Shown: piece by piece, positions 24,470 to 37,450 of the stretch
Numbering within the stretch: position 1 is the first letter of the stretch
Layout: every line of letters begins with the position of its first letter
Assembly: GCF_963422355.1 (NCBI RefSeq)
Contig: NC_085102.1
Span: forward strand, 2,318,376-2,382,375
Source of the DNA: Corticium candelabrum
Taxonomy: Eukaryota > Porifera > Homoscleromorpha > Homosclerophorida > Plakinidae
Direction: 5' to 3'
Length of the DNA stretch: 64,000 nucleotides
Program-made: the position numbers and the translations under genes
Notes under the pieces: generated by a model
Seen by the model: only the letters and a program-made list of their open reading frames with translations
The model's database searches: none
Told to the model about the DNA's origin: nothing

Positions 24470-24800
24470 AGTGTGGTTTTACCAAAGTCTTTGCATGATA
24501 GGTACTACAACTTGCTGCCATTTTTGGAACTGGTTTGCCTAAAAGAAAGGTGAAGAGAGACTGCATGGTTACCGGGAATTGATATTCAAATCAAACAAAT
24601 GGTTAGAAATTGTGAGCCGTGCCTCTTCAGCGGAAACTTTCGCCGACCAGTGATGGTTCCAGTGCACCCACGTCTGCAGTAGCTCTACCGTGGAAGTGGA
24701 GGTGCCATTAGGAAAACCTTTGAAGAAATTCAAGTGACTCCATCTCATCAGATATACAATATCATGATTCCCGATCTGCATGGGATCAAAGTGGTGTTTG
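24470..24800. other. Degenerate unidentified sequence, mirror of 6940-7260
   Basis: The - strand reading contains a coding-like stretch around 24569-24760 (HLNFFKGFPNGTS, VELLQTWVHWNHHW) whose counterpart in the left arm reads PLEFLQRFPNETS, TVELLH. Conservation of the peptide suggests former coding sequence, but no family is recognised. Confidence 0.35.
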
Positions 24801-24865
24801 ATATTTTTCATCCTGACTTTGAACAAGGCCGTGACACCTAGTTTGATGTAACAGTCAGGAACACA

Positions 24866-25198
24866 ATGCAACCGTCATACGTTACCCAAACAGCTTACAG
24901 TGCGGGAAATGCAGCTGCAGCTGGAGAAAGGGAAAAAGACCAACATCATGAAGCCAATGTCACATCAACTGGGAGTATCTTCCACCCTCTTGTGTGCGAA
25001 TCTCTTGGCCTGTGGTCACCACATAGTTTGGAAGTATTGAAGACCACCGCACGACGTCTATCTTTCACAAGAAATTTGACAGTCAGCCAGGCAGTCAGTA
25101 ACATACATGAACAACTGTCGGTGAAACTCTGGCTATATAACGCCAAAATGATATTGCCTAGACTGGCTTTAGATTGTACAGACATGTCTTTCGGATAA
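24866..25198 (+). mobile_element. C-terminal tail of a non-LTR retrotransposon ORF
   Basis: The 110-residue frame contains FHPLVCESLGLWSP followed about 45 residues later by EQLSVKLWLYNAKMIL. This pattern is typical of the region after the reverse transcriptase in LINE-type polyproteins of invertebrates. No catalytic reverse-transcriptase motifs are present, so this is a 5'-truncated fragment, the usual result of LINE insertion. It lies in the block missing from the left arm of the inverted duplication. Confidence 0.6.
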
Positions 25199-25468
25199 TG
25201 TGTGTTAGATACCCACGTAGGTGGGTTTATATATATATATATATATACATCCAGGACCTTGAAGATTTGCAAGTTGAAGCCACAGTGATGGCCAGCTATG
25301 GCATAATTTCCTTAAGCAAGAAACTAACACACAATTGCTTTCCTCGACTCAGGAGTATAAATGAGTACCAGCAGAAATGCTGAGAAAGAAGGCAGCCTAC
25401 TTAGGCAGCTGCTCAGGATCCCTGGAAGACCAGCCTCAGGCTGAAGGGGCATTTCTGGGTAAATATAA

Positions 25469-25482
25469 CCTCCTCTTCTTCT

Positions 25483-25529
<47 letters not shown>

Positions 25530-25545
25530 TTCTCCTTCTTCTATA
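25469..25545. repeat. CTT trinucleotide microsatellite
   Basis: A run of 'ctt' units with occasional 'cct'. It lies at the outer end of the block absent from the left arm. Confidence 0.95.
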
Positions 25546-25808
25546 TATGTATGCAAGGAACTCTGGACAAAAGATGTGGTAGAGTATTTAGATGACATCT
25601 TTCCGTGATAGGGAACGACGGACAATGGGCCACAGTTTTGATCAAACGAGTTTGAGGAATGGGTAATAGAAGGAGCATTTATTAAAAAGATTTTCACACT
25701 TTCCATCGTCTCGAATCAAATTAATGGAAAATTTGAGAGACTCAAAGCAGGTACTCAAACATAGTTTGAAGAATGTTGCTGTAAGAACGTTGAGATGACC
25801 TTGTATCG

Positions 25809-25872
25809 TGCAGCCAGCCCCTCCCCCTTCTGATTGCCATTTGCAGTCGTGCAGCCAGCCCCTCCCCCTTTG
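25809..25872. repeat. Short tandem duplication
   Basis: 'gtgcagccagcccctccccc' occurs twice, 43 bases apart. The left arm has no such duplication at the corresponding place (about 6700). Confidence 0.75.
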
Positions 25873-26222
25873 ATCACAAATGCTGTCAAAGAAGATAGAA
25901 AAAAGCCTCAAAAAAGACAGCAGAACAATCGTTGATAAAGAGTATATGCAGAAGGGAATTAAAAGACGAGCTAGATCGACGACTTCTGTTCCAGGCAGTT
26001 GGGTGGGCTAAAAGCGTCCATGAACAAGCCACAGGTTGAACTCGCAGCAGTCGGATCCGTTAGAAGTCTGGTCAACAGCAGGCAGAGACACGTAGTTATT
26101 GCAAAATGGGCAGGCCAAAGTTGGAATAAGGACCGATTGTTCCTGGTGAAAAAGTTAATTAACTGTGGATACAGCGGCAATACCAGTAGACTCCTGCCCA
26201 GTGCCGTTACTCAGATTATTAC

Positions 26223-26346
26223 ACCACGTGCGCTAGCTGTCACGTGTGTATAGGTACCTGTGGTTTTGCACATGTGATTGGCCAACGCAGACAACACGTG
26301 TGAAACCACGTGGACCTATACAAACGTGACAGCTAGCGCACGTGGT
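26223..26346. mobile_element. Foldback hairpin of 124 bp, MITE-like
   Basis: Arms of about 52-54 bases are near-complementary. The left arm begins 'accacgtgcgctagctgtca' and the right arm ends with its complement, followed inward by a second matched block ('gtataggt' / 'acctatac'). The loop is about 18 bases. It is just outside the right arm of the inverted duplication. No gene is inside, and no certain target-site duplication was found. Confidence 0.7.
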
Positions 26347-26934
26347 AGCAACCTAGCGCGGAGGAGGACTGCAGGAGTCTAACTGACCAGTAGTAGTACA
26401 CCTATTGTTAGTTTGGAAGAAGATATTTCAAAAGATGCTGGGGATAATGGAAATCTTGGAGATATGAATCAAGTAGCTCTTGCAGATATTGAGAATCCAA
26501 TGGAGGTTTTGAAGGTAATGGCTGGGCATCAACAGGAAGTCCGAACACTACAGTCGAAGCAAATTAACCAAGCCACTACCGTAGTACACGCCTACCACTA
26601 GAGGGGGCCCAGATAATCTCAAGTAAACACCTTAGTAGGTTCATTTCCTTATGTAGTATGTCCATGCAAGAGCATAAAACTATCGATGCTTGTTGGACAA
26701 TGTCAAGACTAGAAGTTATGAGTCAAAAAACATCGGATGCAATTTTGAAGCAAAATATTGAAAATGTTGGATCAATCAAGTAATCTCTTATGACATCCTA
26801 AAATTCTAAATTAATATCAAATTTCAATACAGCTAGAAACCCTCAAAACATAAAAAATTTTTAAAGAAGCCGTGGTTCTTGAGACCACCAAGTATCATGC
26901 AGAAACAATTTATGAAAACGTAGGGATACATACA
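26347..26934. other. Non-genic stretch
   Basis: A 62-codon open frame at 26413-26601 has no recognisable domain. No gene is supported. Confidence 0.5.
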
Positions 26935-28371
26935 TCATGGGTGAGTACAAAAGACTGCATTTTCTTTGAACGATTTCAAATCTCCCTCTCCCAACACAAC
27001 CATGTTACTGTCCTCATCGCTGCCTATTGGAATCGACCTTCCCTTCCCATACAGTTCAACAACAAACCATCTATGAATGACTTCCATTGATGTACGTGTC
27101 ATAAAACCAAATGATTGAATTAGCAGTTATTATGCCTTTGACTGTTGCTATCAACTGGCTGACTTGACTGAACTGGTTCTGGTTGCTTACTACCTCGCCC
27201 CAGTATTGGTCCGTAGCATCTTCGAGGGAGAGATCCTTAGAACACAGGACATCTAGTAGAGAACGCTTCAAGTTGTCGAAAGAATCAGTATTTTTGACTG
27301 TGAGTTTATGATGTCCAAAAATAATATGAGAAATGCCTTGGCTCGTTCAGTAAGATAGCCAGCATTGTAGATGGCGCTTTGTATGATTACCTGGAACGAC
27401 AGAATGTCCTCGTTCGTGTGTGTCCTACAGGCTACGATGTAGCCAAGTTCCTGTATTTGAAGCTGTTCGAAGCTGGCATTCTAGGGTGAGAGATGATTCA
27501 TTACACAAAAACACGAACTAAACTTTACAATTTGTCAGACCTCAACACTGAGATTGACTAAGCTCAAGCAAACAGTTCATTCTAGTAAAGATTTTGAGCA
27601 GTTCTCTTTATCTAAACCTCTTCTGGAAAGCACGCTCAACAAATCTAACAGAAATGAATCGAGGGTGATATATAATCGCATAGATGGACACTATTGACAC
27701 AACTAAGTCATCAAGAACTAGACACAGTCACAAAAAATTACAAATACTGTAAATCCACAAATTTTCGTATGCATTCTATTTTCGTACTGTTCGTACAACT
27801 CCTAAATGCACTAAATTAAAATGTATACTAAAATTTTCTGTTGTTGATCTGTTGATGCTGTTGATGTCTTTGGCAGTGGTACATCTTTTTATTCATTTGT
27901 TGTGAGCCAAGCATAGATAGCACTTTGCTTTAGCTTAAAACTCATGAATCACATACACTGACGAACGTAAAATGAAACAGTTACCGTACTAGCGTGTGCT
28001 AAAATTGTCTGTTAGAGTCCGTACGAAAATAGATGCGTACGAAAGGTCTTCTCGTCAAATGTACATAAATAATTGCATACGGAAATTTGTGGATTTACAG
28101 TATAAATGGCCAAAAAATTAGTGGATTTAAAGCATAAATAAATGGACAAACAGTTAGACAGACAAAGACACCGACAGTGCAATAGGGGCAGGCACAATAA
28201 ACACTCCCGTTTAACTATTGGCATATTCTGGGTTGTTTCGTGGACAGATTTCTCTGTTTGGCAGTGATGAACGGTATTCTGGCAGAGAACCGAGAAATCT
28301 GTCCTTGTACAAGTAAACGAAGTAAAGGGAAAAGTTGAAAGGCGTGTGTCTTGAAAGTTCAAGATACAGGC

Positions 28372-28376
<5 letters not shown>

Positions 28377-28464
<88 letters not shown>

Positions 28465-28506
28465 TGCACACACACACACACGTGTGCATGCATGTACACG
28501 CATGCA

Positions 28507-28582
<76 letters not shown>
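28377..28582. repeat. Paired CA microsatellites
   Basis: Two CA runs (28377-28462 and about 28508-28582) flank a short 'tgcatgcatgtacacgcatg' stretch. They lie in an intron of the M16 pseudogene. Long open frames here are repeat artefacts. Confidence 0.97.
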
Positions 28583-28583
<1 letters not shown>

Positions 28584-30092
28584 GAATACCTGATAAAACC
28601 TTCGTATAGCAGAATTAGTGTCACTGTCGCCAAGACCTCTCCATTCAGTATACAAAATTATCACCAGCTTTGAAACACATCTGCCTTGGTACAGGGTTAG
28701 GAGATCCTAGTGTTGAATGCAAACCATCCACAACACTGTTTGCATATTTCAATGCCTAGAAAACAGCACACAAAACATCACACAACTTGAAGATAAATTA
28801 CATACAGAAGGCTCCAACTAATTGCTTGTCGAGATTGCAGTGAAAGAAGCACTCCACAGATACAGCATCAGGTGAGACGCAAAGTGAAGAAAATCAGTTT
28901 CACTTAGGTGCTTCAAAGCCTCCAACTGTTCAGACAACGTCCAGTACGTCTCTTCCAATGCAACACTAAAATAACACAAAGTCAGAGCAGCCACCCACAT
29001 TCAATAAAAAATGGGTGTGACATCTTATTCCCTCAATTCAATCAACTAACTGTGTGTTGTTGAGATGCTTTATTACTGTAAATCAACTAAATTTTGCAGT
29101 CATTTCAATTTCAGAAATTTTGTGAAGACTAGCAAATTTGCAAAATTTGATTCCTTGCCAAAGTTATTCGCCAACAACATACAAACAGTCAACATAAAAA
29201 CAGTAAAAATATGCTCATTTGGAAAGACTGCAAATAAGAATAAAATTTCTAGGTAAACAGCTGTATTAGTGCAATCCGGCCCAGCTGCTGCGATCAAACT
29301 ACAATGTTAGTTATGGTTTGAAAGAATAGTATGATTAGAACTGTCAAAACAGACAGACATCATTACAACAGCAGTGTTGATTTTGGCATATTTTGCCACC
29401 AGTACAGTGATACCAGATGATACTCTCTTCATTAGCTGTCTTGATCACAACTCACAGCATCTTTGTGAGTCCATTCCTTGTTCAGATTTGGCAGAAAATG
29501 CTGCATTGAAGCCTTGAGCTGATTCAACCATGACGACAAAAACATGTCTCACAAATTCAGTAAGGCAAGCAGATTTGATGGGCACTCAAATGGGACCCGG
29601 ACTGCAGCCTCATGACTCCATTATGTCTCTGCACACAGACTGGAGGCATATTATAAAGTAAGTCAGTTGCAAAATGAGCTAAAAAGAGTTTTTGGTCAGA
29701 CTGCAAAATTTTGAAGCTTGCAAAAGGGTTTGCTCCAGATTGCAAATCTTTTTGATTTACAGCACCTATTTGTTATTGTTGTCAATACAATAATTAATTC
29801 ATATTTAGCCTTCTTAGATGTGAGTAGCTGTATACATATAATGCAACAGTAACTACCGGCATTAAGTTAAAAGAAAACAACATTCTCACAACAACATGTC
29901 ATTGTGATTATCAAAAAATTTGTTTGATGTAAGCTGATATGAAATAATAATCTCAAAATCAAATATTTATAAGTAAAGATTATCAGAAAATCAGTTGGAA
30001 AAATTGATCAATTGCCTACGGAACAGTAGCTATCCACACAAGTCCATAAGCATGTTCAAGTTAATTGTGATATAATGTGCATGTGGACACAT

Positions 30093-30093
<1 letters not shown>

Positions 30094-30173
<80 letters not shown>
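30094..30173. repeat. GT microsatellite
   Basis: A pure GT run of about 80 bases between two predicted exons of the M16 pseudogene. Confidence 0.97.
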
Positions 30174-30174
<1 letters not shown>

Positions 30175-32504
30175 ACGTCTCACACCAACAATACCGAATC
30201 ACTGCAACTCACTCTGTGAAGTCATAAGCAGTAAGATACGGCTGCTGCAAAAATGGGTAATTCTCCATGAACTGTCTCGTATCCTCCAATGCAACACGAC
30301 ATCGATTATTCTCTCGAAGATACTCCTGAGTAGCAGTTGCTACAATTACACACATTCACACTACACGTACCTTCAAACTAAAAGCCAATGCATTTTACCA
30401 ATCTTTCTAGCATGTTCAATAGCCATGTAACTGTTGATAAATAACATCATTGTTTCATTATCACTGTAACCATAGAATTATATAGTAAAACCTGATCTTG
30501 TCAGATCAAATGAGGCTCTGTATCCCACCAGTACAGCTGCATACAATGGCTTATGTAGAGAGTCTATGACTAAATGCTGATAGAGCCGAGCTAGAGCAGC
30601 ATTTGAAGATGAGTTGTAGGTAACGGGAGTGGAAAAGTCACAATAGAGGTGGACTTTAGGAGTACGAAAAGCAATGCCATGTGTCCGCCAAACTTCCAGA
30701 CCTAACAACAAATCAATCAAAAGCACAATTACAAACATAAAAATACTGCTATGCAAAAAACTTAAATCCAAAACAGACTGAAAAAATGTAGATAAAGGTG
30801 TGGGTATCAAGTGGGCAATATGACAGCTAACTGGCCAGTAGTTGGAAAGATCACCCAGCAAGACAGACAAAATGTCACAACGCATCATGATATTTGCTTC
30901 AGAACAGACTATTACAATGTCGCAGTCATCTAGAGTTCAAGCTACTCATCACATCCTAATCAAACCTGCCTAACGTGCACACGCGCACACACACGTTCGT
31001 AGAAGGACATGAGATATATCAAAGCAATACACCAATTTGTGCACCAGAATGCATTGAGTATAGATAAATCTTATACACAAAAGGCAATAGACAGATTTTT
31101 GACGTTTAACTCTCTTTTCGTTTTTCAGGCAACCTGTTCACATTCAATACAAGAGACAACAAATAGCTTCAAAGAGCAGTTTCAAAATACAGTGGACAAA
31201 TGATGTTATTCCAAATACGGATGAGACACATTCATTCAAACTATCTGCATCCCATTTTCTATGCATTTTCACCAAATACCAATACTACGTTTAGACAACA
31301 CTGACAACAAGACTTACTAAGTTATGCCCTTCCTCGAGGTACATGTTTGAAATTGTGACCAGGTGTTTACTGTTACTGCACCACAGATACTGCAGTGAAA
31401 GAGGCTGAGCCTGTGCCATACCAACAATTTCTATTCTGTATTTGAGGCCTCGGCTGTAAGGAACCAAATCAATGCTGCATGTAGACTGTTTCAATCATGA
31501 ATGTTATCAAGCAAGTTGGTCAACACCACCCAGAATCACAAGAGTAAACTTCAAATGTACCTCAACTGAAACACCACACTCTCTATTACAAAAACGGTTG
31601 CATATTAGCAGTTACATGTATTTACAACTAATGCTGTGTTTGCATTAGCACTGCTGAACAGAGCTGGTCTAGTGTCGTTTGACACATTTGTCAACTGCTA
31701 TGTTCCAAACCAGGATTACATGCATTTACAATACAGTAGGAAAGCTGGCTCAATAAAGTGGGGAATGATATCGTTCAATGTAATCACCAATTACAATGGC
31801 AAACTAGACAAGCCTACTTTGACAACCTCCCAACTGACTCCATATTTCATCTTCACTTCATAGTGGAATAAGATTCATAGCTTCTTTGTTGGTTCACGCC
31901 ATCATGTATATGGGATAATACTGAGAAATATGCATGCGAGATAAAGCAAGATACTGTTGAGACAGTTGGCTGAAACCAAACTGAATCAAGTCAAACCATG
32001 CCATGTCAGTTTTGATAATCAAGCCGTGCTGAGTCGGTTCGAGTAGATTTCAATTCGGCACGGTTGTGTTTACACTGCATAGCTAGAATGTGGCAAATCA
32101 TGCCGAATCATGCTGGCTAGATTTTCTGTGCCAATGTAAACACATCAAGTATATAAATAATATAAAAGATTTTCTTCCACTAATGTCTTAGTCATTCCAA
32201 GTTCCTGTATGACATTACAGTGCTTGAAAGCATTGAGAGTATCAAATGAAAACATAGCGCACATAGCGTAAAGACTGACATGAAGCAATTGTGCAAACCT
32301 CTTACCTTGTTGCCTTAGTATGGCTGTAGGGTACAAAGAATTTATCTTCGGTACATGAAGTAGAGACCGATCTCGGGGGATGTAGTTGTTGACCGACGGC
32401 AGTGACAAGCTGGTATTAATAGATGAAGTGTCACACCATCTTCAAGACGATCACTGCTAATGCTAGCTACATGATAGCTAAATTATACAAAAAGTGCATA
32501 GAAT

Positions 32505-32873
32505 CAGACATACAGAGACAAATACAGATGCAAACACAAAAGGAAACAAACAGAAAGGTACAAACAGATAAACAGACAAGACCAACATACAAACAGCCAC
32601 ATACACAGATAGATAATAGACACAGACACACAGACACACAGACACAGACACAGACACAGACACCGACACACACAGACACAGGCAGACAAGTTGTCTCTTT
32701 TGCCTCAGAAAATATGTATACACTTACCTATGAACACTATAAAGCATTTAGCTTTAGTCGAGTAGTTTCTGCTGTGATGTATGATAGTGTGATTGTAAGA
32801 AATAAATGATTCTTGACAGACGGACAGACAGACAGACAGACACACACACACACAGACACACAGACACACACAC

Positions 32874-32904
<31 letters not shown>

Positions 32905-32985
32905 CACAGACAGACAGACAGAGACAGAGACAGAGACAGACAGACAGACAGACAGACACACACACACGCACACAGATTAACAGAC
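32505..32985. repeat. CAGA-type simple repeats, two blocks
   Basis: Blocks at about 32510-32690 and 32817-32985 are built from 'cagaca', 'cacaga' and related units. Both lie in an M16 intron. Apparent proteins on either strand are low-complexity artefacts. Confidence 0.95.
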
Positions 32986-34875
32986 AAAACGACAGACAGG
33001 ACAGGTCTGCAAATCAAAAATCAGCTGAACAATCTTAAAAATTTCAAGAAGAACAAATGCACAAACAGCAAACAGGCATGCAGCTAAGGACACGAAGAAC
33101 TGTGTAACTCACCTAACAGTTTACACCATATCAAGCTCTGGCCACTCAAGAATATCAGCTGGACAACTGAGCATAAACATCAACATATTGTCAGATGTCA
33201 ATATTTTGACAACTGACAACAACAGAGCAGGATCCCAGACAGCTCTAGATGGTGGTCCAAGAAGATCAGCAGGTGACTCTGCGTACAGAAGAAAAGAAGC
33301 AAGATCACTACACAGTTATGCACACGACCAAATCAATATACCCGACTTGATAGTCATAAACTATAGTCATAAAAAGAAATAAATTTACATATAAATTAAT
33401 TAATATATCACTCAACACACTGCGTAGTCAGTGTTTGCTCCTCCTAATTTGATATCTATTGCTCGCTACAAACTATCTAATGGTATTTAATTGTTTCACT
33501 GACTAAAATAAATATCTGACTCTGACATTCTATTAACCGATTTCCAGGTCCAGGTAGTTTGGTAGTAACCATGTTTGGTTATAAATGCACCCCGCTCGCC
33601 TGTCTGGCAATCTTCGCAATCTGTTTGACACACTGTTGAAGTTTTTATGCAAACCATTTGTAGTTTCCATGACTGTCAACACTATTATGTCAAGCAATAG
33701 TGTCATATTTTTGCCCTCACAAAGTAGTGTTCAACCAGTTTTGCTATGCTGGCCTCTGAATGGGCAACACTAACAAAGAAGCCATCTGTGAGGTATTAAG
33801 CCTTCCACTTCAATGGATTGGTGGCTAATTTGTCCTCAGAAACGTCAAACACAAATTTAGCATTACAGAGTTGTGTTTTAGGCAACACAAATCATAATGT
33901 GAGTTAAATATTCCATATATGGTTACTACCAGATTGTGGTACCAAAGACACTCCTTCAACAACTAGAAACTGGTAAATTCATGAAAGCAATTGTCCACAT
34001 TATGTATGATCATTCATCAGACGTTTGTCTGGGTGTATACATGCATGCAACCATAGTAATGAGTATACCAAATGTAACTTCAGATATCTGAATGTGTACA
34101 TCAGACAAGCGAGAAATTGAATCAAATTCACATGTGTCTACATAAGATAACTTTTGGCAATAGAAATGGTTAATGAAGTGAAAAATACTAGTTTAAGAGT
34201 ACAAATTTGTTGATTCAAAACTTTGGAGTTTACCTATACATGTTAGAAGAAATAACCACATATCATTATCACATGAACACATATGTAGACTTAACTCATC
34301 ACATAACGATTTCCAAAGTGTGACATATAACATAAGGAAACTTTCAGCTGATGTCAAATTTTAGCAAAGTAACTCACTCACTGAAACGTATTTGTGAATC
34401 TATATTCACGTTTGGCTATGTCGTATAACCCTGTTCTCCTAATGTGTTTTGTCAGACTTTTAATCAATGACCGTGGGACTACATCAAAGCCATGCGTACC
34501 ATTTGTCCATACCTTTGTCTGAAGGAAAGTGTGTCAGATTATGTACGTCGGAATAGAGAGGTCACACTGTTAACATGCACCTAGGTAACACAACAAAACT
34601 TTCTTGCTATCAACTTCAAAATTCAAACAAGTAGAAGGCTCTGTACTGTCATACAAATAGAAAAGTGGTAATACAGAGTTTATATCAACCATTACTTTGC
34701 TAATAAACTATTTTAATAAGACCGCACTGAAAAATTGTCTGATTGGGGTAACATGCAGTTGGAAAAGGCAAGCGGGTGGGTAAAGTTATTTTTTATTTCA
34801 TATTTTTAATTAATCACCATCTAACTCAGTGTCTTCTGTGGAGGAACTGTCTATTGTCACAGTTTGCAATGCAAG

Positions 34876-35270
34876 CTAGCCTCGTACCAGACCCTCTCGC
34901 GCCGTCGTGTCCGGTTCCCGTATAACACGATAACTACTAATACATCATCTACTCGATCACCGAATCCAACCTCCTGCAACACCTCACAAAGAATACAGTC
35001 GCCTGACACACTAACAATCTTGCCATCTCTCACAATGAGTGCCCCTTCGACACGGATATGCACAGGCAACAGTAAATACGACATTTCTCAGCATGCGCAT
35101 GCGTAAAAAACCGAGGCCCTCCAAACACGGCGCACTGAGTACATCGTCCACTTGATCACCGAATCCAACTTCCTGCAAGACTACAGTCGCCAGACACACA
35201 AAGAATCTTGCCATCTCTCGTTCCCCCGCAAACACGGGTATGCCCAGGCCAACAGAAAACATATTCAAAT
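34876..35270. repeat. Repeat with foldback-like end and internal duplication
   Basis: The left end 'ctagcctcgtaccagaccct...ctcgcgc' and the following 'tgtccggttcccgtat' closely resemble the left end of the foldback element at 46008 ('ctagcctcgtccccagactc', 'tgtccggtgcccgtat'). Inside, about 34945-35075 and 35135-35260 are diverged direct repeats (shared 'gatcaccgaatccaac', 'aatcttgccatctctc'). It lies in an intron-sized gap of the M16 pseudogene. No matching right end was found. Confidence 0.55.
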
Positions 35271-35900
35271 AAAAGAAACTCAGCAGGCCTCGAGCTCCAA
35301 ACACAGGCATGCGGTTTACCCCAATCAGACAATTTTTTTGGTGCGTCCTAATATATAAGAAATCTAATTCGAGCACACCATTGGCAACTATGGTGCCAAG
35401 TACCTTAACAAATTCAGCATTTCAATGGCTACGTCGAACAAAAACAATGCCAGTAAACACATTGCAAAATCCAAGAGTAGACCAAGCACTGATGCATGAT
35501 AATCAAACATCATAACATGATAGGCAAGCCATCACGAAAATCAGAAATGTGCAAACTGCAACATAAATTAACCAATTACAAAAACGTCAACTCCCTCTTT
35601 TGCTTCAAGAAAGTCGTTTAGCCAGCAAGTCTGCATACCTGATATCAATGCCAGTATAAAACAATACTATATCTGTCATCTATACAACACACTTGCCATT
35701 ACTGCCAAGACAGCTCACCTCACATAGGATGCTGGATCTTCCTTCAGCTTAAAACAAAAATTGACTGTATCGACATCAATTGTATCCTGCCATTGTTCCT
35801 TCACAATGCCTTTTGTTTGAAAAAGATATATGTAGCCAAACACCACATCTATGGTACAGTCAATGTGAGGTAGCCTCTCCTCGGTTAGCGTCATTTCAAT

Positions 35901-37450
35901 CTGCAACCAAAACAAACGTATGCGTTTGATTGCAACAACATACTACTCAATAGGTGAACATAATTATTAAATGCATTCATCACACAAATTTACATTAAAT
36001 GAAGGGCTGGTCTGTTTTCATCAAGAATTTATAAAAAACACAAAACATTTTGGTTGGAGGTGGCTGGTAACTGGCTGTTTCATAATAGAATAAATAGCGA
36101 TTTCAATAAAAGCAAAATTAAAATTTAAAAATTAAAAAAAATTAAATTAAAAGGAAAAATAGATATTAAAAGAGAAATTGAAACTGCAAAATTGGAAAAA
36201 TCATATTCACTCGTAAATTCAAATATTTCCTTTAAAAATTAAGATCTCTAACAAAAATTTGGCTAAAATTTTAAAAACCAAACAAAAATTAAAAAAGTAT
36301 ATTAAAATTACTTTTGCCTACAATAGAAGTCAATCTAAAAGAAAATGACACATTATTCAACTGTTTCATCTAGAATGTGCATTCAGTGGCAGTTTGCACA
36401 TGTGTTTGTTATCTATACACATAACGTATCTCCTCACTTTCAACGGCATGCGATTATAAGCAAGATTTCACAGAGACACCAATCAGGAACCTTGCAACTA
36501 TAACGGCATGTTGCTAGAAGGCGAGAGTGCCGTTATTGATTGAACTTAGTGAATATCAGTTTCTCATAACGTGCACAACTTTAGACATGGCGTCAGAAGA
36601 ACAGCCACATTCTGATGCAGAGTAGGTAATGGAAAAGAAGGACAGTCAGACAGAAGAACCAGCAGTTGCCACAGGTCAGAAAAGCTATACCGTGCAAAAG
36701 AAACTGTCAATGATAGCGAAGTGCAATCAGAATGGTGGTAACTCACCAAAACTTCCAGGGATTGCAACATCCCACGTGGATGCTTACAACAATGGAGTAT
36801 TGTGCTCGAGTATGTATAATTCCCTCAGTTTTAATGTCATGCTGGTACACATCAAGGGGGGGGGGTTATAACGGCAGTCTACTAACCCTGATGTTGTAAC
36901 AGCCGTTGAAAGTGAGGCAATAGGATAGTCATGAGCAAGGAACCATAATACACAGTTTCTAACTACATAAAACAATTATCAGCTGTCATTTATCATTCCT
37001 CGGTTCTGTGCATTTTAGCTGATGTGCAAAAAAGGTTCCACTCCTCCAAAAAAGAACATTTTAAAATGCCCAATTAATGCAAAATTATTTTGGCAATCAG
37101 ATCATCTATAATGATGCGTACATGTGACTGATATACAAAACACTGAAAGTGATTTGTACATGTCGTTAACTGATTCTAACTAGCCATTGTTGACAAATTA
37201 ATTGAGTTGCATGAGTAACAAAGCTACCCTTCTCAGCTCTCAATGAACATCTCATCATATACGTAATGCTTCGCAAGCTAACTACAGATTTTGAATAGCA
37301 ACACAACTCAATCTAATGACGGATGCCTTGCAACAAATCTGTGCATAACATCTACTGCAAGTCAATACTCGGGATGCAAATTGGCATAAACGAAGTTGGA
37401 GTGCTACGAGTAACATTCCAGTGCTAAAAGATGACAACATTCTTTCTCAC
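35901..37450. other. Intron-sized gap of the M16 pseudogene
   Basis: Mostly AT-rich. 36100-36320 is strongly A-rich. A 80-codon frame at 36629-36871 on the + strand carries KKLSMIAKCNQNGGNSPKL, reminiscent of a helix-turn-helix transposase N-terminus, but it is too short to call. Confidence 0.45.

Larger units (their letters stand above)
15944..26110. repeat. Right arm of a large imperfect inverted duplication
   Basis: This arm mirrors 6490-12205 with the same order of blocks. It is longer because it keeps the complete kinase gene, where the left arm retains only the 5' third, and because it contains about 750 bp around 24800-25550 absent from the left arm. That extra block holds a non-LTR retrotransposon fragment and a CTT repeat. 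It most simply inserted after duplication, since the left arm runs straight from one flank to the other. Confidence 0.85.

Noticed and set aside
28012..28673. Open frames of 80-190 codons across CA/GT repeats
   Set aside because: They are dinucleotide-repeat translations (alternating Cys-Val or His-Thr) open in several phases on both strands. The same holds at 15064-15317, 30077-30430 and 32467-33087.
31291..31494. 67-codon - strand frame considered as an M16 exon
   Set aside because: A weak resemblance to a later IDE segment would break the otherwise collinear exon order, because it lies between the exons at 32306-32409 and 30492-30701, which join well without it.
34857..35376. - strand frames with a shared VLQEVGFGD peptide as M16 exons
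   Set aside because: They do not match M16, and they belong to a tandem repeat with a foldback-type end.
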